The notes: generated by a model from the letters alone, not told the origin. A stretch of 64,000 nt of DNA from Euphorbia lathyris (GCF_963576675.1 NC_088911.1:130327929-130391928); one strand, 5' to 3'. Counted from the stretch's first letter, positions 1 to 10,964 are shown. Translations and numbers: made by a program.

Positions 1-2399
1 AAAAGAGTTGTGCTCACACACCCCAAAAAAATGGGGTTGTAGAACGTAAGCACAAGCATTTGACGGAAATTGCCAGAGCTTTACTCAAACAGTCCAGTTT
101 GCCCATTCATTTTTGGGGATATGCCATGCTACATGCTGCTGCTATCATTAATGTTCTACCAACCAAGGTTTTACAGTGGCGGAGTCCATATGTCCTTCTA
201 TATTCTACCCAACCAAATCTGTCAGTGTTCAAGACATTTGGTTGCTTATGCTATATTACTAACACAAGACCTCATAAGCTCAAGTTTGAAGATAGAGCTT
301 TCAAATCTGTGTATCTCGGAAGTGCACCTGACCAAAAAGGTTTTAGGGTTTATAACATTGACCTCAAGAGACACATGGTCTCTAGAGACATTGTGTTTTA
401 TGAAACACATTTTCCCTATCATAAATCACCTAATTTTACTTCACTTCCTATCTATTCATCACCACAAATCATTGTGCCAATTCCTACTGAAAATGTATCC
501 CTCAGCCATGATAACAATCTAATTGACACAGTTACTGCTATTTCCAACATATCCCCTTCTACCCCGATCAACACTTCTATTCATCAAAGACCAGAGCCAA
601 ACAATTCTTCTTTTGAACCTGAAATTCTTCAAACACCTCCAAATTCTCCTTCTTCTTCTACTGATGCTATTTCTATGTCTCCAGTTTCTTCACCAAAAAA
701 TTCTCCTTTACCAATCAGACATTCCACTAGACATAGCAAACCTCCAAATTGGCTGCAAGATTTTATGGTTAACAATGTTAGCTCCAAAACAGCTTCTTCT
801 ATTACACCTAATGTTCAAATTTCACCCTCTCATTGTGCCTTTCTTGCTCAGATTGTTAAGATTCCTGAACCCACTTCTTATGCTGCGGCTTGTGAGGATC
901 CAAATTGGACTCAAGCCATGGATAAAGAGCTAGATGCTCTTGAAGAAAACAATACTTGGTTTCTTACCACTCTGCCTCTTGGTAGGACCACTATTAGTGC
1001 TAGATGGGTTTTTCGAGTCAAATACAACCCTGATGGATCAGTTGAGAGATATAAAGCTCGCTTAGTAGCCAGAGGCTATAAGCAACAGTTTGGCATAGAT
1101 TACACAGAAAGCTTCTCTCCAGTTACCAAGACTACAACTGTGAGAACTTTTCTTGCTCTTGCTGCCGCTTTCTAGTGGCCTATTCACCAAGTGGATATCA
1201 ACAATGCCTATCTACATGGTTATGTAGATGAAGAGATTTATCTTGATCCACCTCCGGGGTATAAAAAGGCACAACCAGGCCAAGTGTGCAGGTTAACTAA
1301 GTCCTTATATGGCTTAAAACAAGCCGGGAGACAGTGGTACAAAGAATTCACAGGAAAATTATTGTCCTTAGGCTTTGTTAAATCATATCATGATTATTGT
1401 CTCTTCACTAAGAGAACTGATTTAGGATTTGTAGCAATTGTGATTTATGTTGATGATGCATTAATCACAGGATCGTCAGAACATCTTATAGTAGAAGTCA
1501 AGAAGGCCCTTGATGAAGCTTTTACTATTAAAGATATGGGGCATGCCAAATACTTCCTAGCGGTTGAAATTGCTAGATCAGAGGCTGGTCTACTCCTCTC
1601 ACAACACAAATACATCTCTGAAATGCTCACTGATGCTGGTTTAATTCAAGCTAGTGAGGTTAGTAGTCCTATACCAAGTGGAGTATTGTTTGATGAACCT
1701 TCTCCACCATTGGAAAACCCTGAAAATTACAGGAAGATAATTGGGAGATTGTTATATCTTGGTTTTACACGGCCGGATATTTCTTTTGTGACACAACAGC
1801 TAAGCCAATTCTTGTGTAAGCCAACTCAGTTGCACATGGATTTAGTTCATCATGTTCTGAAGTACCTTAAAGGAACTGCTCACTTGGGATTGTTTTATCC
1901 AGCAAAGAATAATCTCAAGTTAACAAGTTATTGTGATGCGGATTGGGGGAGATATAAACAGACAAGGAAATCAGTTACATGTTATTGTGTTTTCTTAGGT
2001 GATTCTCTTATCTCTTGGAAATCCAAGAAACAAAACACTGTGAGCCGCTCATCTGCAGAGGCAGAATACAGAGCCATGGCAACAACTGTGTGCGAATTAA
2101 AGTGGTTAAGTTTCTTGTTACAGGAATTCAATGTTCAAGTTCCTTTGCCTATACCACTGAATTGTGATAATCAAGCAGCAATCTACATAGCCGCTAACCC
2201 TGTCTTTCATGAACAGACCAAGCACATTGACATAGACTGTCATGTGGTTCGTGACAAATATATGGAAGGTTTCATTGAAACACCTTATGTCAATACTGCA
2301 GATCAACTTGCAGACTTCCTGACCAAAGGTTTAATAGGTCCTCAACTCAAATCTATCAAGACTAAGATTGGTTTCTTGTCGATGAGTACTTCAGCTTGA
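1..2399 (+). pseudogene. Copia element C1: 3' part of pol (integrase end, RT, RNase H)
   Basis: The reading frame is already open at the left edge, so the 5' LTR, gag and protease lie outside the window. It starts in the integrase core with the copia signature TPQKNGVVERKH, then a serine/proline-rich linker. Reverse transcriptase follows, with an ARWVFRVKYNPDGSVERYKA motif, VDINNAYLHG and the catalytic YVDD near 1450. RNase H carries CDADWG, SRSSAEAEY and a TKHID motif near the end. One in-frame TAG at 1173-1175 interrupts the frame just before VDINNAYLHG, and the same frame resumes immediately. The order IN-RT-RH is diagnostic for Ty1/copia. The stop makes it inactive unless read through. 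Confident of the family, not of the lineage. Confidence 0.95.
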
Positions 2400-2408
2400 A
2401 GGGGGGGT
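2398..2408 (+). other. Polypurine tract of C1
   Basis: A purine run ending in seven G lies directly after the pol stop codon and three bases before the 3' LTR. This is the expected plus-strand priming site. Confidence 0.7.
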
Positions 2409-2410
2409 CC

Positions 2411-2572
2411 TGGAATGAAGATTTACCAAGCTGAAGTTTTTCCACCTATTGTTACTTAACACGTGTAACACTTTTAGTTTTCTGATTGTATAAATACCCA
2501 TCTTTCTTTCATTAATAAAGTAATTCAGTTTTATGATATTTTACTCTCTTAAATCTCCTTATCTCTCTAACA
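2411..2572 (+). repeat. 3' LTR of copia element C1
   Basis: About 162 bp, beginning TGGAATG and ending CTAACA. It contains a TATA-like TATAAATA near 2488 and an AATAAAG polyadenylation-like signal near 2513. The right boundary is independently fixed because the next base resumes an amino acid permease reading frame that also occurs uninterrupted at 17085. The 5' LTR is outside the window, so termini and TSD cannot be checked in full. Confidence 0.8.
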
Positions 2573-2692
2573 TAGCTATGCTTCTGTCATTTTTCAATGA
2601 TGTTGTTGGACTACTGGGAACCATGGGGTTCTGGCCATTGACAGTTTATTTCCCAATTGGAAGGTGGACTACTGGCTTGGTCTTCAAATGAA
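2573..2692 (+). pseudogene. Amino acid permease (AAP-type) fragment
   Basis: Reads AMLLSFFNDVVGLLG then GFWPLTVYFPIGRW, a conserved transmembrane region of plant AAP amino acid/proton symporters (AAAP family). It is nearly the same as the stretch at 17087-17180. Homology starts exactly at the C1 LTR end and stops near 2672, where the sequence diverges and soon meets a stop. It is a broken exon left after C1 inserted into one copy of a duplicated AAP locus. Confidence 0.8.
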
Positions 2693-3197
2693 GTTCAGAT
2701 GCTGAGGAAGTTGGGTATGTTCAAGCGAACTTCCATTTAATTCACCCTGTTCTCAAGTCTTTTTCACATGTATTGTTGAAAAATGGAGAGGTTTACAACC
2801 AGCAGATATATTAATTCATAAAAACACTATATTTACCAACAAAAACGGTTTAATATATAATTACACAATTCAATTTGTTGATTTTAGACCTTGGACACCC
2901 TTATTTGTTGCTGATTTGGCATCAAAAATTTTAAAAAGAAAAGCATGTTTTTACATATCATGTCAAATTTGAATATTGCCAAATTTAACAAATAAGGATT
3001 TCCAAAATCCAAAATTGATAAGTTAGGTGTCTAATAGATCCAAATGTAGAAGCTCATGTTGTATGTGATAGGTACAAATAGCACAGTTACAAGTTTGAAT
3101 GTGTAGTTATGTATTAAGCCGAACAAAAACTATTACATGGATTAGGATTCCCTCAACATTCATTTGCATTGAATGGTTGAGGTATATAGAAGATGAC
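2693..3197. other. Non-coding stretch, no feature recognised
   Basis: A+T-rich sequence with no supported reading frame. It probably belongs to the decayed AAP/transporter duplicate, but I see no clear alignment to the second copy here. Confidence 0.5.
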
Positions 3198-3367
3198 TGC
3201 AACAATATGATTCTTAGTGATTGTTATTAATGTGTAGTTTAGTATTTATACAGAATACTGTTCACTCTGTAGTGAACAACTATAGTCAACAACTGAACCT
3301 ATATTGTAGGCTAGAGATAAGGAACAGAATGATACAGATAAATAACAAATAAATACATAGTCTAATA
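3198..3367 (-). repeat. Degenerate solo LTR of the C2/C3 copia family
   Basis: Starts TGCAACAATATGA and ends TCTAATA, like the LTRs of C2 (11002) and C3 (18963). It shares the ATTTATACAGAAT and TAGTGAACAACTA blocks with C3. No internal element sequence is attached. No matching 5-bp TSD is visible, so either the ends have decayed or the copy is truncated. Confidence 0.65.
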
Positions 3368-3370
3368 TTG

Positions 3371-3420
3371 AGTCTATAATTATGTGTATATATATAGGCA
3401 TCGAGGATTGATGTAGTACT
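3371..3420. repeat. Short duplicated host segment (also at 10091-10140)
   Basis: The block with TATATAGGCATCGAGGATTG recurs almost base for base near 10110-10130. It is one of several anchors showing that the transporter locus was duplicated. Confidence 0.6.
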
Positions 3421-3502
3421 CTCAAAATACCGAGTTTGGTCTTGCATTTTACATATGTGGATCATGCCAAATCCATATAATTTTTTTTGTTGGAAATATT
3501 TC

Positions 3503-4445
3503 CAGTGTTTGGCTACGAAATAAAAAAATATTGTACGGTATTTCATTATATCATAGAAAATATTTTTCTATTATAATTTTTTTACTTCCAACTAAATTTT
3601 ATATATTATAATAAACTAAAAAGGAAAAAAGTAGAAAAACGTGAAAAAATAGAAAAAAAACTACAAAAACATGAAAACATGAATAATCAAAACACGCGGA
3701 AAAACTCGTGAAAAACAATAAAATGACGAGATGTGAAAATAGAAAAATGAACAAAAATAGTGAAAAAGGTGAAATATGGGAAAATAGAAAAAATGGTTAA
3801 AACGAAAAAAAATGAGTACCATACAAAATGAAACCGATAAAAGGGCGAAAAATAGAAAAAAAACAATTTTATGGTTTATGTCCTTTAGTTTCTTTTCTAT
3901 ATGTCCTTTAGTTTTTTATTATTATTGTTGTTCACGTTTTTATGGTTTTATGCATTTTCACAGTTTTAAACAATTTTTATTTATCTTAACGTCTTTTTAT
4001 TTCTCATTTTTCACGTTTTACCGATTTTTTTATGCCTTCCACATTTTTTCAAAAAATTTTCGTTTTTTCACTATTTTGCATCTCACGTTTTTTAGTGTTT
4101 TTATCGTTCTTTTCGTACTTCATTTTTCATGCTTTTCACATTTGTAATGTTTTCTTTCGTTTTTAATGGTTTTGACATTGTTTTTTTTGTGTTCTTTTAA
4201 CAAATTATTAAATCAGATAAGTGGGTTAACCCGATTAAATCGGCACCCAACCTATTTATTACATGAGTTATAGTTGAAGAAATGTTTAGGAAAATGTTTT
4301 ACCTTATACATGTTGATAGGTGTAAAACATTTTTTTGCACCTTTATTTTTTCCTATCGCCTAATATGGTATTTTCTATTGATTTATTTTCTTAAGCAAAC
4401 AAATATTAGAAAATGAGGATAATATTTTCTGGTAAACAAACGGCG
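3503..4445. mobile_element. Fold-back/TIR element with opposite base skew in its arms
   Basis: The left part to about 3875 is purine-rich (repeated GTGAAAAA-type words). The right part is the pyrimidine-rich counterpart (TTTTTCACGTTTT-type words), as expected of two long imperfect inverted arms. Outer ends resemble each other in inverted orientation: AGTGTTTGGCTACGAAA on the left against GGTAAACAAACGGCG on the right. Two tandem TATGTCCTTTAGTTT words lie near 3885 and 3900, and one recurs at 9643. No transposase. Boundaries approximate. Confidence 0.45.
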
Positions 4446-4549
4446 TCTAAAATTATTGAAAAATCAAATTGTTTTATCCTCAATTGATAAATATACATAT
4501 AAGGTATAAAAATGTATTTAACATTTTTAAGATATCATCATAAAATACC

Positions 4550-5080
4550 GACAATGGCGAATACATGATTACTGGATTGGGGGGCCGATTTTACACGTGT
4601 GTTCGTAATTATTTTTTTTTGCTAAATCTAACTTGCTCAATTTTTTTTTTGTATATATGTGTGTTATAATTTGAGTTGTCAATAACCAATTTTTAAATAT
4701 TAATGTATAATTTCTTAAAATTAAGCTAAATTTTGTTTAAGATTCCTAACATTTAAAAAAAATTGGATCTATAAAAAAAACTTAAATATTTTGATTTGAC
4801 AGGGCTACCGGGCAAAAAAGAAAATTAATAATTTGGATTTAAGGAGGACTTGACACGAAAAAAATAGAAATTTGGATTTAGATATACCTAACAAGCTAAA
4901 AAAAAAATCAGAAATTTGGATTTAGGGAGTACCTAATAACCGAAAATATTAAAATTTTGAATTTAGGATAAGCCTAACACTTAATGGCCTATTTTGAAAG
5001 GGCTAATTCAACACCCGATAAAAAAAATTTGAGACAGGAGCCGAAACTATCCGGGATCTAGGTGATTCTGGCGGCAGGAC
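4550..5080. repeat. Interspersed repeat R1, copy 1
   Basis: Alignable by eye with 32678-33290: the GAATACATGATTA start, a GGGGGCCGATTTTAC block, then several roughly 40-bp units each containing AATTTGGATTTAG and a CCTAACA-like end, then GCTAATTCAACACC and CGAAACTATCCGGG. No coding potential. This copy lacks the tRNA-like head seen before copy 2. Confidence 0.6.
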
Positions 5081-5176
5081 ACCCCAGAATACAAATATTT
5101 TGCTATTAATAAAAAACAATGTAATTATTACTAGTACTATTGTTAGAAGAAATAATAATTTCTTACGTAAATTAAA

Positions 5177-5705
5177 GGGTTAAGGTGCAAAAATATCTCT
5201 AACATTTTGGCTTAGGAGCAATTTTACCCCTAATATTTATAGCCAAAAGCAATTTTACCCCTAACGTTGATAAATTGGGTCAATTTCAGAAATAATTCAT
5301 TAATCTGTCTTCTTGGTCATGAATCTTATCCTCTACAGTTCACATGTGCGTCATTTTATCAATAACAAATCATAAACATATGTTAGGATGTGAAAAAAAA
5401 ATAAAAAACTAAAAAAATATATATTGTCTTTTGTATGAATTAGACAAAAAAATTCAAAAAATTCACCGAATTTATAAATATTAATCTCAAATTCTATTAT
5501 CAAATTACAAAAGACATGAAATATTTTTTTATAATGAATTGGTATGCAATTGGTGCAAAATAATGACAAAAATATGTGTATTTTATAATAGTGTCTGAAA
5601 TTGATCCAAATTACCAATATTAGGGGCAAAATTACACCATTTATGACGTTAGGGGAAAAATTGCTCCTGAACCAAAACGTTAGGAGTATTTTTACACCTT
5701 AACCC
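5177..5705. mobile_element. TIR element M1, copy a (Mutator-like MITE)
   Basis: Terminal inverted repeats begin GGGTTAAGGTGCAAAAATA and end TATTTTTACACCTTAACCC. Length 529 bp, no transposase. Flanks TAAATTAAA and AAAATTAAA agree at 8 of 9 bases, fitting the 9-bp TSD typical of Mutator-like elements. Sister copies: 36715-37302, about 29928-30480, and about 60746-61735. Confidence 0.75.
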
Positions 5706-5814
5706 AAAATTAAAATAAAGCCATATATGATTTCAATGGATTAAACCTTTATTTGGGGCAAAAATAATAAATAATTTCATGGTTGGTTACAGTTAAAAAA
5801 TTAATCCTTACAAG

Positions 5815-6944
5815 CGGCTGTTTTTTTTAACCATGATTAGATTGTACCATTACGGCAAGAAGTACGTCGTAATGATGACAAATATATTTTTCTTTTAATT
5901 ATTAATTACTCATTATGGCGGAGAAGGCGCCGTAATGAGCATTAGACAGGAATCTCAGTTAGTGGGCAGTGGCCACACAAATATATATAAATTTTTTTCT
6001 TTATTTTTTATAAAATTTTTTTATTATTTAATAAAAAATAAAGTTTATAAAAAAAATAATACAAACAAAATTAAATTATTATTGATAAAATAAAATTATA
6101 TATAAATTATATTAATATCGATTTAATTTGTATAATCTCTAAGCAAGATCAGTATTAACCGTATACTATCGAAATGCAGATTTAACCTAACGTATGAAAT
6201 TGTGTAAATTTAACACTAACGTTTCAATATAATAATAATAATAAATATGAAACTGATTTAATTTATCGATAAACTGGTTTAGAAGGTCTGATGTGGCAGT
6301 CAAATAAATCTTTTCAAAGTTTCGATAGTGTATGGTTAAAAGTAACCTTATGTGGAAACGGTGATGTTACATTTGCACAATTTCATACGTTAGGGCTAAA
6401 TCTGCACTTCGCCTGAAACGTTAAGGCTAAAAGAAATATTTAGTGCATTAATGACACAAACAATTTCAAAAAAAATTGTGATTTATTTATATGTGGCAGG
6501 TTTAGTTTTTCTAAACTGTCTAAAATATTTTACTGTATTATTTTTTTTTATGAATACTGTATTATTAATATAGTTAAAAAATGTATGAAACTACTTCAAT
6601 TTGTCGACAAATTAGTTTAGAAGGTCTGGTGTAGCTAAATAACAGTCAAACATGGGATCAAAACGACCACAACTTCAAATTTTATAGAAACATGAAGCCT
6701 GAAACTACTCGTAGTTATAATAGTCCAAACAGTCGAAAGAGTACAGACTCCTATCTCTATCCCTGGAATTGAAGTTGACCCTTATCCCGATAAATATTAT
6801 TATTACTAGAATTTTTATCTAATATTAATATTTAATTAAATATATTTTTTAATTATTTTTTTAAAAAATTAATAATTATTAATTAATAATTAATAATTAT
6901 TAGCTTTCTTAGGCTAATCTCAAATTAGGTTTTTTCGTTTTTTA

Positions 6945-6976
<32 letters not shown>

Positions 6977-7096
6977 TCTACCAAAAAAAACTAATACACA
7001 AAGCCACCATAATGGTATTATCAACTAATAAATTTTTTTTTATTCACAAAGCCACCGTAATGGTATATTTTTTCGAATCATAGTAAAAAAACAGCC
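5815..7096. mobile_element. Non-autonomous TIR element of about 1.3 kb
   Basis: Ends are inverted repeats of roughly 45 bp: GGCTGTTTTTTTTAACCATG with TACCATTACGGC on the left, and the complement ending AAAAAACAGCC on the right. A second ACCATAATGG block sits at 7007. No reading frame. It contains a nested MITE at 6174-6420 and a poly-T run at about 6943-6970. TSD not clear, so class unassigned. Confidence 0.5.
6174..6420. mobile_element. Nested MITE with about 33-bp inverted ends
   Basis: Left end GCAGATTTAACCTAACGTAT with AAATTGTG. Right end is its complement, with CATACGTTAGGGCTAAATCT. About 240 bp, non-coding. The inner block TTTAGAAGGTCTGATGTGGC recurs near 6616, suggesting a partial duplicate next to it. 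Confidence 0.55.
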
Positions 7097-7216
7097 TCTT
7101 GATAGAATTTTTTTTTTAACTAATACCAATTAAATAATTATTTTTTTAAAGAATCCCAAATTAGAGTTTAATCCGATTTCAATAGGAATAGAATTCTTTC
7201 CGAATTTGAACTCTCT

Positions 7217-8392
7217 ATGGATATTTATTCTCAGAATCGTATGCCTTTAAATGCCGATCCAAAGCCATTGAAATTCATTCTGAGATTGAGGATGACAAAA
7301 GTAGATTACATCCCCGAGGGCATCATCGCTGATATACTGTCAAAGCTGCCTTCAAAATCTGCACTGCGGTTCAAAACAGCTAGCAAGACATGGTACTCTT
7401 TGATCTCTGATCCTCTATTTATCAATCTTCACTGTAAACAAGCATCTCAAAACCCTAAAATCCTACTCTCTACAATTGGACCTGACTCTTACTCTCAGGT
7501 TCAGGTTCAAATATTAGACTATGAAAGCCAATTGTTTGATGATTCTTGTTTATCCGGTCCTATAAATGTTCCAGAGAAATTATCTTTTAATTGGATACCT
7601 ATAGGTTCAAGCTGTGGATTAGTTTGTGTAACCGATGATTCTTGGGAAACCTTTTCTATATGGAACCCATCGACCAGAGAGTGTAGAAAAATATCAAATT
7701 TGGATATGAATTTGGTCGAGGAAGTACAATTTGGATATGACGACGGCGAACCCCGTTGGTTTTGGGGGTTCGGTTATGATTTGGTCACTAGTGATTTTAA
7801 TATAGTTATATCGACGGATACATTCAGATTCACCATTTTCTCCATGAAATCAAATTCATGGAAAACAATTACATGTCCTCTTGGTTCTGAATATTACCGT
7901 TGGGATTCCCTGTCTTTCGGTTCCTTTGTTTTAAATGGAATATTCCATTGGGTTGTGGATACAATTCTATCTGGTTTGGAAATTCTAGCTTTTAATGCAG
8001 CCAACGAGACATTTGAGAAGCTGCAATTACCAGTAGACAGGTCATGGAATTCCACAGGATCTCCACTTGCATACCTATTCGAGCACAGGGGATGTCTTTG
8101 TGTTTCCCTTTTAAAGCCTGATGAAGCATATCTTTGTAAGGACAGGCAGATATGGATGAAGAAGGAATATGGTGGTTGGATTCATTTGTTTACCATTGCC
8201 ATTAAGCATCCACTGCACCAGTTGCGTTGTTTATGGGTTTCTACGAGGAATGAAGTCATATCTCATGGTCTTCGAGAGTTTATCAGGTCGCGAAGAGAAA
8301 ATAACAACTTGGATGAAATTCGTATGCAAAACGTTGTGAATGCGGCAGTTTTGTATGTAGAGACTTTGGTTTCACCCAATGCGGTAAAGTGA
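7217..8392 (+). CDS. F-box protein with F-box-associated (FBA) domain
   Basis: A single uninterrupted 391-codon frame, the only intact host gene seen. Residues about 30-72 form an F-box (PEGIIADILSKLPSKSALRF, then KTWYSLISDPLFINLH), which in plants binds SKP1 within an SCF ubiquitin ligase. The rest carries the usual F-box-associated pattern: SSCGLVCV, IWNPSTRECRKI, FGYD, NSWKTI, GIFHWVVD, ILAFN, RGCLCVSLL and IWMKKEYGGWIHLFTI, a beta-rich substrate-recognition region. Length fits the family. The ATG at 7217 was chosen as first in frame; an internal Met 10 residues before the PEG motif would also give a complete F-box. No intron is needed. Substrate unknown. It stands between repeats, and the duplicate locus has no counterpart, so it may have arrived separately. 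Confidence 0.9.
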   Translation: MDIYSQNRMPLNADPKPLKFILRLRMTKVDYIPEGIIADILSKLPSKSALRFKTASKTWYSLISDPLFINLHCKQASQNPKILLSTIGPDSYSQVQVQILDYESQLFDDSCLSGPINVPEKLSFNWIPIGSSCGLVCVTDDSWETFSIWNPSTRECRKISNLDMNLVEEVQFGYDDGEPRWFWGFGYDLVTSDFNIVISTDTFRFTIFSMKSNSWKTITCPLGSEYYRWDSLSFGSFVLNGIFHWVVDTILSGLEILAFNAANETFEKLQLPVDRSWNSTGSPLAYLFEHRGCLCVSLLKPDEAYLCKDRQIWMKKEYGGWIHLFTIAIKHPLHQLRCLWVSTRNEVISHGLREFIRSRRENNNLDEIRMQNVVNAAVLYVETLVSPNAVK

Positions 8393-8865
8393 CAAAGAAG
8401 CTGATATCAGATTTTTCAGATAAAGGGAAACAAAGAAAGTAACTATGCTTTTAATTTACTTATCTTTTTATATTGTATTTAACTATTTATGTTCTTTTAT
8501 TTATTTGAGGATTTGAAATTATTAGTTGGAAGAGGCTCAGTTCTGATACGAATTTCTCTATTTTTGCATTGTTTGTTCTGTTTGATGATTAGAATTTTCT
8601 CAATATTAATTCCTATGAATTTCTGTTTGATGAATTCCTCTATTTTACTCTGTTTGTTCTGTTAGTAACTTTTTTTTTTTTCGATCTGTCATCATAGAAG
8701 TTTTGTGGTTTTTAAAACCAAATCTTAAGAAACATTTTTTGAACTCTATATAACAAGGTTTGGGATGAGAACAGATATTAAAAAGTATTCCGACAACGGA
8801 TATGGATACGATTTCCACAATCAAAACAAGTATAAACAATAAGCTATATTAGATATTTCTAAGTA
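8393..8865. other. 3' flank of the F-box gene, non-coding
   Basis: A+T-rich, with imperfect repeats of GTTTGTTCTGTTTGATGAAT-like words (8568-8665). No gene or element recognised. Confidence 0.5.
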
Positions 8866-8960
8866 TAATGATGTGATAATTGCTGCAGATCTTCCCTATG
8901 AATATAAAGAGTTCAATGTCAAATGTTGCAACAACTGTTCTGACATTTGACTCCGTACTT
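8866..8960 (+). pseudogene. ERD6-like transporter exon remnant (duplicate copy)
   Basis: ATGATGTGATAATTGCTGCA followed by a CTTCCTATGAATATAAAG-like run matches 18888-18930, where it leads into an ERD6-like exon. Here the splice acceptor is still GCTGCAG, whereas the longer copy has GCTGCAA. The coding homology is lost after about 20 codon-equivalents. Sequence further right (GTTCAATGTCAAATGTTGC) resembles 24127-24145. Confidence 0.55.
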
Positions 8961-9107
8961 GTGACGCTGATATTAGATGTCACTGAACCCGGTGATATAT
9001 TAAAGAACTAAAACAGAAGAATAAAGAAGAAGATCATCAGATTTCTTTTGAATAATTCTACATTTTCAGCAACATTAACATTGTTTGAACAATATAATCA
9101 TCGAGTT

Positions 9108-9287
9108 TTTCACGGGTTGAATATAGTTATGATAATCTGGGAGAGGTTAGAAATTTGTTTGAAGTTGCAGTCTTGAGAGAGGAAGATCTGTTCATTTATT
9201 ATTTACTCTTGACAAAGTTAGAGCAATTTTGACAGCTGATATGTATTAATTGCTTGTTTTTCATAGTTTTGCAAATTATGTATTGAC
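9108..9287. repeat. Duplicated host non-coding segment (copy at 24405-24590)
   Basis: ATATAGTTATGATAATCTGG, then GCAGTC, then GCTGATATGTATTAATT and AGTTTTGCAAATTAT appear in the same order at 24405-24590. The match continues past the inserted SINE-like element into ATATTTCATAA at 9555. Confidence 0.75.
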
Positions 9288-9301
9288 TCAGCTTGTGATT
9301 A

Positions 9302-9541
9302 CAACAACAACAAAGCCTTAGTCCCGAAATGATTCGGGGTTGGCTAACATGAACAATCATATAAAACCTTGAAATCAAGCCGTGTCAGCGATACAAATTC
9401 TCTCCCTCCACTCTTTCCTACCACTACCATATTTTCCTCAATCCCCAATAAACTCATATCATTCTCGATCACCCTCCTCCAAGTTTGCTTAGGTCTTCCT
9501 CAATAAACTCATATCACTCTCGATCACCCTCCTCCACTTTT
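9302..9541 (-). mobile_element. SINE-like/RTE-tailed retroposon
   Basis: On the minus strand it ends in GACTAAGGCTTTGTTGTTGT, the 3' tail seen in plant RTE LINEs and the Au-type SINEs they mobilise. It is flanked by a perfect 14-bp TSD, TCAGCTTGTGATTA, at 9288-9301 and 9542-9555. The duplicate locus near 24590 lacks it. An internal tandem repeat of CAATAAACTCATATCA with CTCGATCACCCTCCTCCA occurs twice. No reading frame. Confidence 0.8.
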
Positions 9542-9555
9542 TCAGCTTGTGATTA

Positions 9556-10460
9556 TATTTCATAAATTTTTAATTATCTGATAACTTTCAGTAATTAGTA
9601 ACAGGTGGTTGCTGGAATGGAAACTACTCCATCCATTCTTTTCTATATGTCCTTTAGTTTTTTTTTTATTTTATTGGAACCACTCTATATAGAATTCATT
9701 AGATTAATAAAAATAATTGATTACTTCCTGAGTTTAGATAGAACCACAATGGAATTTTAGCATGTTTTATATTTTGGTAACCTAACTTTAAATTTATACT
9801 TAAAGAATATTATTGAAATAAAAATATATGGTTTTGCTTAAATTGTCTTACTAGTGTATGTTGTCATTAGAAATTTCTACTTCAATTCTTTCAATGAGAG
9901 GTTGTTTAAACTGGTCGATTTTACTTCATTTCTTAAAAATAAATTTAGCTTGACATATTATATGTAACAATTCGACCTTGAACACGTGAGGGGTGCCGTT
10001 TGACATTTGAGTGATAGGAGGGATGAAAGAAGTGAAGTGCAAGTTTCTAGTGATTACTAGAACATAGAATGCCTATTGCAACCACAATTGAGTGCATAAT
10101 TATGTGTGTATATATAGGCATCGAGGATTGCTGTAGTACTGTGTGAAACTGTATGCTAAAATACCTTTTAGGTTGAATCGATTTCGCTCGTTGAAAGTTC
10201 CAATTGTAATTTGAGATTGCAAACTAGATGCAATTATTTAATAGCTGAGCATTGAGCTTGTGAATCCATTTCAGTGTTTCTTTTGAATAGTCATTGAGCT
10301 TGTTTAATGTTTTTTTTTTCTAATTTGCCTTATTAATGTTTGACATGGCAGTTCTCTGTGTTTTCAATGCCTTGTTAATGTTTTTGTGTTAGCTTATGTT
10401 GTTTACAGACATTTTCTGTGAGAGAAATACTGAAAATAATTCTAAAATGGTATTTTCTAT
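9556..10460. other. Non-coding stretch between retroposon and gene fragment
   Basis: Apart from the 10091-10140 block shared with 3371-3420 and the TATGTCCTTTAG word shared with about 3900, I see nothing identifiable. Confidence 0.5.
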
Positions 10461-10469
10461 GAGGTGGTC

Positions 10470-10900
10470 TCTAGGGAGATTGGTGAGCAAACAACAATTT
10501 ATTACTTGACAGTTTTGAACTATCTTTGTATGAGAATGACGCTGCAGCTTCCTTTGGTGAAGCTCAGTTTCCTGTCAGCTCTGATCTATCCAGTGATCCT
10601 ACGAATTCTCACTTGTTCTCCATTGTTTGCACATCAATTTTGCAAAAGTGGACTCATTCTAACTTGATTCACATCAGCAAGGATGTTCCATTCAGGTTCT
10701 AGTGTTTTTGAAGATGAAAATGCACACACGTGGTCTAATTTTCTAAGTCTACTGAAGCTTAGAGGTATAGACGTACCTGAGATGAAAAGCTCTTTAGCTG
10801 CATCAATTCTTACCCCTTTGGGAGAAGATCCATTAAGGAAACACCTTGTTGAAACTCCTACTCGGTGGAAAGATAGATGAAATATTAGAAGGGTTGGATA
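10470..10900 (+). pseudogene. Unrecognised gene fragment, broken frames
   Basis: Two adjoining frames look protein-like: one contains FPVSSDLSSDPTNSHLFSIV, the next (10683-10880) contains DENAHTWSNFLSLLKLRGID. They need at least one frame change to connect. A GCAAG/GATG context near 10678 could be a splice or break point. I do not recognise the family. Possibly an exon remnant of a host gene. Confidence 0.35.
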
Positions 10901-10964
10901 TTAGAGAAGGAGTGAAAGCCAAGGTTTTCCTCAACATACTTGGATTTTTGTTTTCCTAAACAAA

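Noticed and set aside
3812..4147. Phe-rich 111-codon open frame
   Set aside because: Lies in the T-rich arm of the 3503-4445 element; composition artefact.
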